From: an uncultured Ignavibacteriota bacterium
Lineage (GTDB): Bacteria > Bacteroidota > Ignavibacteria > UBA10030 > UBA8401
Length of the DNA stretch: 6,029 bases
Direction of reading: 5' to 3'
NCBI GenBank assembly: GCA_903907305.1
Contig: CAIVNT010000049.1
Coordinates: 1 to 6,029, forward strand
Below the pieces are notes generated by a model. It had not been told where the DNA came from. It did no database searches and saw only the letters and a list, made by a program, of their open reading frames with translations. A program made the position numbers and the translations under genes. Positions 1 to 5,231 of this stretch are shown one piece after another; within the stretch, counting starts at the first letter, position 1, and each line of letters opens with the position of its first letter.

Positions 1-1
1 A

Positions 2-709
2 GGCTTCAGTGATACAGTAGTATCTCTTCAACATCAATACCAGAACATCCAACAGTCAAAAAAAGAATATCTGGATTCTGTCTATCAGAATGACCAACAC
101 GGCCAGCAACGAATTCGGGAGCGATCAACAGACGAAGATCAGCCGTTTCTTTTCGGGATAAATGCTGCATCCGGTTTCCTCTCATCAAATGAATTCTACG
201 GTATGACCTCGGCAGGATTGAATATTTCCGGAAAATTGGAGAATGGGATCTATGGAGAAATTGGTGCCGATATCTCTTTTGCACCATTGCAGAGAACGAG
301 CACATTATCTCACTCCATTGATAATGGCGTAATACTATTCGAATTGAACGGTCAAGTTCTTTTTCCGACAACTCCACATTACACATTCATTGGACAATAT
401 TTTCTATTGGGAGGAGGTGTGAATATCATGCTGTGGAATTACAAGAATCCCATCAAAGCACCGGTGTATACTTCAAATGGAATGCTCAGCAGTTACGATG
501 TGATCGATTCGGATCAATTGAAAGGAATTGATCTCTTCGCCGGTATTGGATTCGATCTGACCCAAATACTTCCGATTCATTTTATTATTGAGATCAAACC
601 GGGAGTGATTGTTTGGACAGGAACAACTCAGGAGGGATTCGACAATGATATTTTTGCGAACTTCGCATATCTCCAGATGTGTTTGAAAGTGAATTTTGGC
701 AGCCGGTAG
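2..709 (+). CDS. Outer-membrane beta-barrel-like protein, 3' part only
   Basis: The reading frame is open from the first complete codon at position 2 to a TAG at 707-709, giving 235 visible residues. An internal ATG at 203 exists, but coding-like sequence continues upstream of it without a stop, so the true start lies outside the window. The first 50 or so visible residues are polar and rich in Gln, Asp and Arg, resembling a periplasmic linker or coil. From about residue 53 the sequence alternates glycine-rich and amphipathic stretches (for example FLFGINAASGF, NGIYGEIGADISF, QYFLLGGGVNIML, DLFAGIGFDL, HFIIEIKPGVIVW). This is the pattern of transmembrane beta-strands joined by turns, and the chain ends shortly after a final strand-like LQMCLKVNF. 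I recognise no specific family. An outer-membrane location is inferred from this pattern alone, and a soluble beta-rich protein is the alternative. Confidence 0.6.
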   Translation, partial: GFSDTVVSLQHQYQNIQQSKKEYLDSVYQNDQHGQQRIRERSTDEDQPFLFGINAASGFLSSNEFYGMTSAGLNISGKLENGIYGEIGADISFAPLQRTSTLSHSIDNGVILFELNGQVLFPTTPHYTFIGQYFLLGGGVNIMLWNYKNPIKAPVYTSNGMLSSYDVIDSDQLKGIDLFAGIGFDLTQILPIHFIIEIKPGVIVWTGTTQEGFDNDIFANFAYLQMCLKVNFGSR

Positions 710-732
710 AGTGTCATTGAAATTTAAAAATA

Positions 733-761
733 AAAGATCCTCCCGATGCAGGAGGATCTTT
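733..761. terminator. Bidirectional intrinsic terminator
   Basis: A perfect 11-bp inverted repeat (AAAGATCCTCC at 733-743, GGAGGATCTTT at 751-761) encloses a 7-nt loop. On the plus strand it lies 23 bp after the stop of the left-hand gene and is followed by a short T-rich stretch (TTTATT). On the minus strand it lies 23 bp beyond the bioY stop, and the sequence after the stem is a longer U-rich tract (complement of the A-rich run at 723-735). Its position between convergent genes fits one hairpin ending transcription from both sides, more convincingly for the minus-strand unit. Confidence 0.85.
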
Positions 762-784
762 ATTGGGGCTGAACGATCTTATGA

Positions 785-1360
785 TTACGCGGGAAGTTTT
801 TTGAACCGTTTCGAGATCTCTGTATAGATAGCAGTTGCAGCAGAAAGTTTCAGCACATCCCACCATGAGAAAATCAGAAATCCGCTGATGATCGACTGCT
901 GAAGATCATGGATGGCAATAACATTAAGATACAGCGTCCCAAGCGTAAAGATCGCTGTCAATCCAAGGAACATCGAAAATAACGTCCATGTATATCCTTT
1001 GCGGACCGAAACAAGATATCCTATCAACGCTGCCGCAAGCGGGAATCCCATCAAATAGCCTCCGGTAAAACCGAATAATCTCACCAAGCCAAATGTGGCG
1101 CCGGAAAATACCGGCAATCCGATCGCACCGGCAGCGAGATACAGCATTTGAGAATAGAAACCATTACGTGCTCCGAGAAATGCTCCGGAGAGCAGAACGA
1201 AAAATGTCTGCAGTGTAAACGGGATCGGTTGATGAGGTATTTCGATCTGAGCTCCAATCGCCGTCAGCGCTGCAAATGCGGAGATCCACGCAGCTTGTTC
1301 GAGGATAGATGATTGAGTCCGTGCGGAATCAGTGACCGAAACGTGTTGAAGAACTTCCAT
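785..1360 (-). CDS. bioY: BioY, biotin ECF transporter substrate-binding (S) component
   Basis: This 191-residue integral membrane protein binds biotin and brings it into the cell, in other species together with the ECF module (EcfT plus ATPases, or BioM/BioN). Family hallmarks are visible: IPFTLQTFFVLLSGAFLGAR at residues 46-65, SQMLYLAAGAIGLPVFSG at 70-87, FTGGYLMGFPLAAALIGYL at 98-116, and a C-terminal Asp-x-x-Lys (D168, K171), which in BioY proteins lies near the biotin pocket. About six hydrophobic segments span residues 23-186, the usual topology. The common FLPGD before the Asp reads FSWWD here. I chose the ATG at 1360 because it has a GGAGG site 4 nt upstream and overlaps the hydrolase stop as TAATG. 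A longer form starting at a TTG (1393) would overlap the hydrolase gene and has no evident ribosome-binding site. No ECF ATPase or EcfT gene is in the window, so the energising module must be elsewhere, or BioY may act alone. Confidence 0.95.
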   Translation of the reverse strand: MEVLQHVSVTDSARTQSSILEQAAWISAFAALTAIGAQIEIPHQPIPFTLQTFFVLLSGAFLGARNGFYSQMLYLAAGAIGLPVFSGATFGLVRLFGFTGGYLMGFPLAAALIGYLVSVRKGYTWTLFSMFLGLTAIFTLGTLYLNVIAIHDLQQSIISGFLIFSWWDVLKLSAATAIYTEISKRFKKLPA

Positions 1361-2232
1361 TATGCCTCCATGAATAAATGTTTTTGTATCCAATGTGTTG
1401 TTATGTCAATCACATGATTGAGCGTTGGACTCTCTTCTTTGTAAGGATGTTTTGCTCCATACATATGTCCCGCCCCTTCAAGTCGTACAAATTCTGTTAT
1501 CATTTTATCAGACGCAGCGTAAAGCTGTTCTGCTTCCTCAAACTTCGCGGGTATGTCAGCCGTTCCATGTATGATCAATAAAGGCTTTCCAAGATATTCC
1601 GCATTTTTCAAAATATCCAATCGGTCTGCATTGTTTTCAATATCATCCAGCAACGCAGTTGATATACGGAACAATGTATGCTCGTTTACCGAATGAAGCT
1701 GAACATATCCCTTTTCCCGCCATCGTATCTTTTGTTCTTCAGTATAACGGTTGAACCGCGCAATTGTCGACCAAGCGATCACTCCGCGGACTCGTTGGTC
1801 TTCTTTACCCGCAATGATGGAAACTGCACCACCTCGCGAATGACCGATCAAAAAGATATTCCGACTATCAAGAAAAGGAAGAAGAAATACATTATTGTTT
1901 ACAGCATCAACAACAGTTTTAATATCATCAATTTCGAGTGAGAATGTATTCTCTGCGAACTTTTCGTGTTCAACGAATTTTCTTGGTTCTTCCCCAATCC
2001 CATTGTGTGAAAAATTGAAGACGATCGAGATAAATCCATTTCGCGCTAATCGTCTGCCGATCTCCGGAAACGGTCCCCAGTCCTTAAATGCCTTAAAACC
2101 GTGACAAACAAGAATGACCGGAAGCCTTTTATCACCGAATCCCGTTAACCCTTTGCTCCATCGGATATCTCCCCGCAACGGGAAGCCTTTTGGCGTTTTC
2201 AGGACAAAATGCTGTTCAATAATATCATTCAT
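1360..2232 (-). CDS. Alpha/beta-hydrolase family serine hydrolase
   Basis: This predicted 290-residue cytoplasmic enzyme has a complete alpha/beta-hydrolase core. The oxyanion-region HGF is at residues 44-46, the nucleophile elbow GHSRGG at 130-135 with Ser132, the acid is probably Asp226 in HGTAD, and the base is His256 in GAGH. A cap-like insertion runs from about residue 158 to 210. There is no signal peptide or membrane segment. The overall form resembles the dienelactone-hydrolase/acyl-peptidase-like esterases, and the substrate cannot be read from sequence. I place the start at ATG 2232. An extension to a TTG at 2274 would run back through the promoter candidate. No clear Shine-Dalgarno sequence precedes ATG 2232, and the predicted transcript would begin only a few bases upstream. 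It is the first gene of a two-gene unit with bioY, joined by a TAATG overlap, so the two are probably co-translated. A biotin-related role is possible but speculative. Confidence 0.9.
   Translation of the reverse strand: MNDIIEQHFVLKTPKGFPLRGDIRWSKGLTGFGDKRLPVILVCHGFKAFKDWGPFPEIGRRLARNGFISIVFNFSHNGIGEEPRKFVEHEKFAENTFSLEIDDIKTVVDAVNNNVFLLPFLDSRNIFLIGHSRGGAVSIIAGKEDQRVRGVIAWSTIARFNRYTEEQKIRWREKGYVQLHSVNEHTLFRISTALLDDIENNADRLDILKNAEYLGKPLLIIHGTADIPAKFEEAEQLYAASDKMITEFVRLEGAGHMYGAKHPYKEESPTLNHVIDITTHWIQKHLFMEA
1365..1369 (-). promoter_or_regulatory. Ribosome-binding site that sets the bioY start
   Basis: On the minus strand GGAGG lies within the last codons of the hydrolase gene, 4 nt ahead of the bioY ATG. 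The hydrolase TAA and the bioY ATG share one base (TAATG, 1362-1358). This suggests ribosomes ending the hydrolase reinitiate directly on bioY. Confidence 0.75.
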
Positions 2233-2242
2233 AAAACGTGTT

Positions 2243-2271
2243 AAAATACCCAAACATCCATGGAATGTCAA
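2243..2271 (-). promoter_or_regulatory. Sigma-70-like promoter of the hydrolase-bioY unit
   Basis: On the minus strand a perfect -35 box TTGACA (2271-2266) is followed by a 17-nt spacer and a -10-like TATTTT (2248-2243, four of six consensus bases). Transcription should begin around 2236-2239, only a few bases before the ATG at 2232, which predicts a nearly leaderless message. This agrees with the lack of a ribosome-binding site there. Confidence 0.6.
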
Positions 2272-2306
2272 CAAAGATTCAGGCTGAACTTTAGATTGAA
2301 GAAACG

Positions 2307-2335
2307 TTGACTATTTGCTGTTTTTTTATTATTTT
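2307..2335 (+). promoter_or_regulatory. Sigma-70-like promoter of prs
   Basis: TTGACT (2307-2312) is separated by exactly 17 nt from TATTTT (2330-2335), with a T-rich spacer. Initiation near 2342 would leave a leader of about 40 nt before prs. The boxes and spacing nearly duplicate those of the divergent promoter, and the two -35 boxes are 35 bp apart. Confidence 0.55.
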
Positions 2336-2366
2336 TACTAACTAAAATACACTTTAACCGGATGTT

Positions 2367-2373
2367 AAAGGTG
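2367..2373 (+). promoter_or_regulatory. Ribosome-binding site that sets the prs start
   Basis: AAAGGTG ends 9 nt before the ATG at 2383. The in-frame ATG at 2362 has no such site and would add seven residues not typical of PRPP synthases, so 2383 is preferred. Confidence 0.6.
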
Positions 2374-2382
2374 CCTAAATCT

Positions 2383-3336
2383 ATGCCGCAACTGAAACTG
2401 TTCTCCGGACGCGCAAACCGTCCGCTGGCTGAAAAGATAGCCCACCATCTTGGCGAGCCGCTTGGAAAATTAGAGATCCAGAATTTTAGTGATGGAGAGA
2501 TTTGGGTTAAGTTCATTGACAATGTTCGCGGAGCGGATGTCTTTATTATTCAAACGACAATTCCCCCCGCTGACAATCTGCTGGAGCTGTTGATCACGGT
2601 GGATGCGGCAAAGCGAGCTTCGGCACGCAAGGTCAATGTCGTTATCCCGTATTTTGGATATGCACGTCAGGATAGAAAAGATCAACCGCGTGTTGCGATC
2701 ACCTCAAAACTGATAGCGAACCTGATCACAAAGTCCGGTGTTGACAGAGTGATCTGCATGGATCTTCATGCACCACAGATTCAGGGATTCTTTGATATTC
2801 CGGTAGATCATTTGTATTCGTCAGTCGTCTTTGTAGAATACTTACGAAAGCAAAAGATCCCCGATCTTACCGTTGTTTCTCCGGATGTCGGCGGAATAAA
2901 AATGGCACGAGCGTATGCAAAGCGTCTCGATGCGGATCTGGTGCTTATCGATAAGCGCCGTCCGGCACCGAATGTTGTGGAGATCATGAATATCGTTGGT
3001 GATGTGAAAGGGAGAAATGTGCTGATCGTTGACGATCTGATCGACACAGCGGGAACATTTACCAATGCGGTTTCGGCATTGAAGAAAGCGGGAGCAAAGT
3101 CAGTATTCGGTGCATGCACTCATCCCCTTTTGTCGGGTAAAGCATTGGAAAGGATCAATAACAGTGATATCGAAAAGATCCTTGTGTGCGACACGATTGA
3201 ATTAAAGATCCAGTCGCCGAAGATCGAAGTGATGTCGGTGGCGCCGGTGTTTGCGGATGCCATCGAACGATGCTTCCATAATAAGTCGATCAGTTCATTG
3301 TTCGACGTGGATAAGGATAAAAGTTTAGATAATTAA
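2383..3336 (+). CDS. prs: Ribose-phosphate pyrophosphokinase (PRPP synthase, class I)
   Basis: This cytoplasmic enzyme transfers pyrophosphate from ATP to ribose 5-phosphate, making PRPP for purine, pyrimidine, NAD, histidine and tryptophan synthesis. The product is 317 residues, against about 315 for the E. coli enzyme. Class I motifs are all present: KLFSGRANRPLAEKIA at 5-20, the NFSDGE segment at 34-39, the catalytic flexible loop YARQDRK at 93-99, the metal- and ATP-site DLHAPQIQGFFDIPVDHL at 127-144, SPDVGG at 166-171, and the PRPP-binding loop VDDLIDTAGT at 216-225. No key residue is missing. The start at 2383 follows an AAAGGTG site. The gene is divergent from the hydrolase-bioY unit and is followed after 33 bp by rplY, with no terminator visible between, so it is probably first in a prs-rplY-pth transcript. 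Class I enzymes are generally inhibited by ADP and depend on phosphate. Confidence 0.98.
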   Translation: MPQLKLFSGRANRPLAEKIAHHLGEPLGKLEIQNFSDGEIWVKFIDNVRGADVFIIQTTIPPADNLLELLITVDAAKRASARKVNVVIPYFGYARQDRKDQPRVAITSKLIANLITKSGVDRVICMDLHAPQIQGFFDIPVDHLYSSVVFVEYLRKQKIPDLTVVSPDVGGIKMARAYAKRLDADLVLIDKRRPAPNVVEIMNIVGDVKGRNVLIVDDLIDTAGTFTNAVSALKKAGAKSVFGACTHPLLSGKALERINNSDIEKILVCDTIELKIQSPKIEVMSVAPVFADAIERCFHNKSISSLFDVDKDKSLDN

Positions 3337-3369
3337 TTAATCTATTGTTTTCATGTAAGGAGAGAGACA

Positions 3370-4053
3370 ATGTCAGAAGTAGTTTTGAACGCAACGGTTC
3401 GCACACAAACGGGAAAAGCAGCGCATAAACTTCGATATGAAGAGAAGATCCCAGGAATCTATTATTCCCACGGTGAGGAAAATATCAACATCACGGCAAC
3501 ACCGCTTGCCATGAAACCATTGATTTATACCACCAGCACACATTTGGTTAACCTGAAACTGGATAATGGCGTAACAAAGACCTGCATCCTGCGCGATGTT
3601 CAGTTCGATCCTATCACTGACCGTCCTGTTCATTTTGATCTTCAGGGTGTCAAGGATAATGAAGAACTGACAGTCCAGGTCCCCGTGATCCTGAACGGCA
3701 GCCCGAAAGGTGTGAAAGACGGCGGCACATTACAGTTCATCATGCACAAAGTTCGTGTGTCGTGCCTGCCCAAATATATTCCCGAACACATCGAGCTGAA
3801 TGTAGCCGAACTCGGAATGAATGATTCCATTCACATCCGCGACATTAAAATTGAAAATGTAAAAGTGCTCGACAATGAATCCGCAGCAGTGGTTGCAGTG
3901 GTACCGCCGACCGTTGTGAAGGATGAAGCAGCAACTGCTACACCTGGAGCGCCAGAAGCAGCGGCGGCCGGTGCAACAGCATCTGCTGAACCGGAAGTGA
4001 TCGCAAAAGGCAAGAAACCTGCCGAAGGCGAAGCTGCTCCGGCAAAGAAATAA
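3370..4053 (+). CDS. rplY: 50S ribosomal protein L25, long Ctc/TL5 form
   Basis: This 227-residue protein binds 5S rRNA in the large ribosomal subunit. The N-terminal L25 domain covers about residues 4-92 and contains the typical RTQTGKAAHKLR and IPGIYYSHGEE segments and ILRDVQFDPITDRPVHFDLQ at its end. The C-terminal TL5/Ctc beta domain follows at about 95-182. The remaining 40 or so residues are a low-complexity tail rich in Ala, Pro, Glu and Lys, ending in PAKK. Such tails are common in this longer form and are probably disordered. A strong TAAGGAGAG site (3356-3364) precedes the ATG at 3370. The gene sits between prs and pth, a common arrangement in which these three are co-transcribed. 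The name ctc is also used for this form. Confidence 0.96.
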   Translation: MSEVVLNATVRTQTGKAAHKLRYEEKIPGIYYSHGEENINITATPLAMKPLIYTTSTHLVNLKLDNGVTKTCILRDVQFDPITDRPVHFDLQGVKDNEELTVQVPVILNGSPKGVKDGGTLQFIMHKVRVSCLPKYIPEHIELNVAELGMNDSIHIRDIKIENVKVLDNESAAVVAVVPPTVVKDEAATATPGAPEAAAAGATASAEPEVIAKGKKPAEGEAAPAKK

Positions 4054-4102
4054 TGCAATTGTCGTAGTTCCCTGTTCTTTGATATGGAAGTTTCTCATTC
4101 CC

Positions 4103-4110
4103 AAGGGTGA
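4103..4110 (+). promoter_or_regulatory. Ribosome-binding site that sets the pth start
   Basis: AAGGGTGA ends 5 nt before a GTG at 4116. The earlier in-frame GTG at 4107 lies inside this site and so cannot use it. Starting at 4116 gives MKCIVGLGNPG, the usual beginning of the enzyme. Confidence 0.6.
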
Positions 4111-4115
4111 AGTTC

Positions 4116-4718
4116 GTGAAATGTATCGTTGGTCTAGGAAATCCTGGCGATCAGTATCGAATGACGAGGCACAATGTCGGATTTCTATCCGTCGAATTCA
4201 TGATGGAAAAATTCGGTGCGCGGCATAGTGAAAGTACAGATGAGTATGAATGTTATGAATCATCTGCGCATGATACTTCCCTATTATTTCTCATGCCGCA
4301 AACATACATGAACAACAGCGGTGCTGCGGTGCGGGAAGTAATGCAGAGGCACGAAATTGCACTGAATGATATTCTGATCATCTACGATGATTTTCAGTTA
4401 CCGTTCGGAACGTTGCGAATACGGCAGCATGGAAGCGACGGCGGTAATAATGGCCTTTCCTCGGTCATCTACCAGATGGAATCGGATCAGGTGCCGCGGC
4501 TAAGGGTTGGTGTCGGAGGTGTAACACTGCCCGGCGAACATACGCACGAATCTATGGCTGAATATGTTCTGTCGCCATTTACCAAGGAAGAGCAGAAACT
4601 TCTTCCCTCGCTTTTTGGTCATCTGCATAACGCATGCATATTGTGGAGCACCAAGGGAATTCATCTAACGATGAGTCAATTCAACAAGAATTTTTTCAGT
4701 TCCGCAAGTGCGGAATGA
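4116..4718 (+). CDS. pth: Peptidyl-tRNA hydrolase (bacterial Pth)
   Basis: Pth cleaves the ester bond of peptidyl-tRNAs released early from ribosomes and so recycles tRNA; it acts in the cytoplasm and is usually essential. With a GTG start at 4116 the product has 200 residues, close to the usual length. Conserved sites are Asn9 in GLGNPG, catalytic His19 in TRHNVGF, Asn66 in TYMNNSG, Asp91 in YDDFQLPFG and Asn112 in GSDGGNNGL. These correspond to Asn10, His20, Asn68, Asp93 and Asn114 of the E. coli enzyme. The residue equivalent to E. coli His113 is Asn111 here. A start three codons earlier at GTG 4107 is possible, but that codon lies within the likely ribosome-binding site. The gene follows rplY by 62 bp and its stop codon is overlapped by a terminator-like hairpin, so it is probably last in the prs-rplY-pth unit. 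Confidence 0.97.
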   Translation: MKCIVGLGNPGDQYRMTRHNVGFLSVEFMMEKFGARHSESTDEYECYESSAHDTSLLFLMPQTYMNNSGAAVREVMQRHEIALNDILIIYDDFQLPFGTLRIRQHGSDGGNNGLSSVIYQMESDQVPRLRVGVGGVTLPGEHTHESMAEYVLSPFTKEEQKLLPSLFGHLHNACILWSTKGIHLTMSQFNKNFFSSASAE

Positions 4719-4725
4719 GTTTTTT
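4699..4725 (+). terminator. Probable intrinsic terminator after pth
   Basis: TTCCGC (4700-4705) pairs with GCGGAA (4710-4715) around an AAGT loop, with a possible G-U pair outside (4699/4716). A run of six Ts follows at 4720-4725. The hairpin covers the last pth codons and touches its TGA stop. The stem is short and the T-run begins 4 nt after it, so termination may be only partial. Confidence 0.55.
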
Positions 4726-4746
4726 ATAAAACTGATAACACAACCT

Positions 4747-4779
4747 ACTCCGTCCTATGAACCATCGACAGGACGGGGT
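4747..4779 (+). promoter_or_regulatory. rpsF leader hairpin, candidate ribosomal-protein binding site
   Basis: ACTCCGTCCT (4747-4756) pairs with AGGACGGGGT (4770-4779), a 10-bp stem with one G-U pair and a 13-nt loop. It lies 9 nt ahead of the rpsF ribosome-binding site. CTCC in its 5' arm (4748-4751) could instead pair with GGAG of that site (4792-4795), and GGAC of its 3' arm (4771-4774) with GTCC (4785-4788), so alternative folds exist. There is no T-run after it, so it is not a terminator. rpsF leaders in many bacteria carry an S6:S18-binding structure. Here the CCG typical of that motif is paired within the stem rather than exposed, so the match is uncertain. Confidence 0.45.
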
Positions 4780-4803
4780 CTAATGTCCAAAGGAGGATGT
4801 TAA
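4757..4803 (+). other. Two tiny leader reading frames chained to rpsF by TAATG
   Basis: ATG at 4757 opens an eight-codon frame (MNHRQDGV) ending in TAA at 4781-4783. The last A of that stop begins a second ATG, which opens a six-codon frame (MSKGGC) ending in TAA at 4801-4803. The last A of that stop is the first base of the rpsF ATG. The first ATG has no ribosome-binding site and the second at best a weak one. The pattern is exact in the sequence, but translation is unproven and chance is a serious alternative. Confidence 0.3.
4789..4796 (+). promoter_or_regulatory. Ribosome-binding site that sets the rpsF start
   Basis: AAAGGAGG ends 6 nt before the ATG at 4803. Another in-frame ATG at 4797 directly abuts it and is too close to be used, so rpsF is assigned to 4803. 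Confidence 0.8.
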
Positions 4804-5231
4804 TGCAGCACCAATCGAAGATCTATGAGTCGATTATCATCATCAATGCGACACTCGAAGATACTCAGATCGAGGCCGAAATTGAGAAGGTAAAAGACTT
4901 TATTACCAAGAATAACGGCGAGATCCGCTCCCTCGAAAAATGGGGTCGCCGCCGTCTTGCCTACGCTATTAAGAAGAAGAATAATGGCTTCTATGTTCTC
5001 TACGAATTCAAATCACAGGGTGATCTGATCGCAAAATTGGAACGACACTACCTTTTGAACGAGAACGTTATCCGTTTCTTAACGGTTGAACTCAACAAAA
5101 AAGCATTAAAGGCACGAGAAGTCGGCCAGAAGACACCCATCACCATGAGTGAGCCGCCGGTTGATGAAGCCGCAAAAGAAGCCGCAAAAGAAGCTGCGAA
5201 AGAAGTAGCAGCAAAAGGAGTGACCGCATGA
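4803..5231 (+). CDS. rpsF: 30S ribosomal protein S6
   Basis: S6 is a small-subunit protein of the platform that binds 16S rRNA together with S18. The 142-residue product has the ferredoxin-like S6 core at about residues 6-98: YESIIIINATL at 8-18, the conserved WGRRRLAYAIKK at 47-58, and GFYVLYEF at 62-69. A C-terminal extension of about 40 residues ends in lysine- and alanine-rich EAAK repeats (122-133), expected to form a helix or charged tail. The start at 4803 is set by an AAAGGAGG site. The stop TGA (5229-5231) overlaps the rpsR ATG as ATGA, so the two partner proteins are probably made in coupled fashion. The 84-bp leader has a hairpin that may allow feedback control by S6:S18. The ssb gene that many bacteria carry between rpsF and rpsR is absent. 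Confidence 0.97.
   Translation: MQHQSKIYESIIIINATLEDTQIEAEIEKVKDFITKNNGEIRSLEKWGRRRLAYAIKKKNNGFYVLYEFKSQGDLIAKLERHYLLNENVIRFLTVELNKKALKAREVGQKTPITMSEPPVDEAAKEAAKEAAKEVAAKGVTA
5166..5213 (+). repeat. 12-bp tandem repeat encoding EAAK units
   Basis: GAAGCCGCAAAA occurs at 5166-5177 and identically at 5178-5189. A third copy with two changes follows (5190-5201) and a degenerate fourth (5202-5213). It encodes EAAK-EAAK-EAAK-EVAA near the C-terminus of S6. The repeat keeps the reading frame, so its copy number can vary by slippage without breaking rpsF. The A-rich end of the last unit runs into the rpsR ribosome-binding site (5214-5220). Confidence 0.85.

Noticed and set aside
6..386. Minus-strand open frame at the left edge
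   Set aside because: The opposite plus-strand frame is open from the window edge to 709 and has consistent beta-strand character, while this one has no recognisable features.
2233..2382. Biotin-repressor operator or riboswitch ahead of the hydrolase-bioY unit
   Set aside because: I saw no convincing long dyad typical of a BirA or BioR site, and the predicted leader is too short for a riboswitch.
2853..2867. Perfect inverted repeat AAGATC-CCC-GATCTT inside prs
   Set aside because: It falls within well-conserved coding sequence with a three-base loop and no T-run; GATC-containing codons are frequent in this DNA, so chance explains it.
3730..4104. Cys- and Arg-rich open frame on the minus strand
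   Set aside because: It is antisense to the Ala/Pro-rich tail of rplY; the composition is a shadow of GCN codons, and it has no ribosome-binding site or family resemblance.
4725..4739. Possible -10 boxes (TATAAA, GATAAC) for an rpsF promoter
   Set aside because: No acceptable -35 box is found 16-18 nt upstream of either, so a promoter cannot be supported, although one is expected if the pth terminator is efficient.
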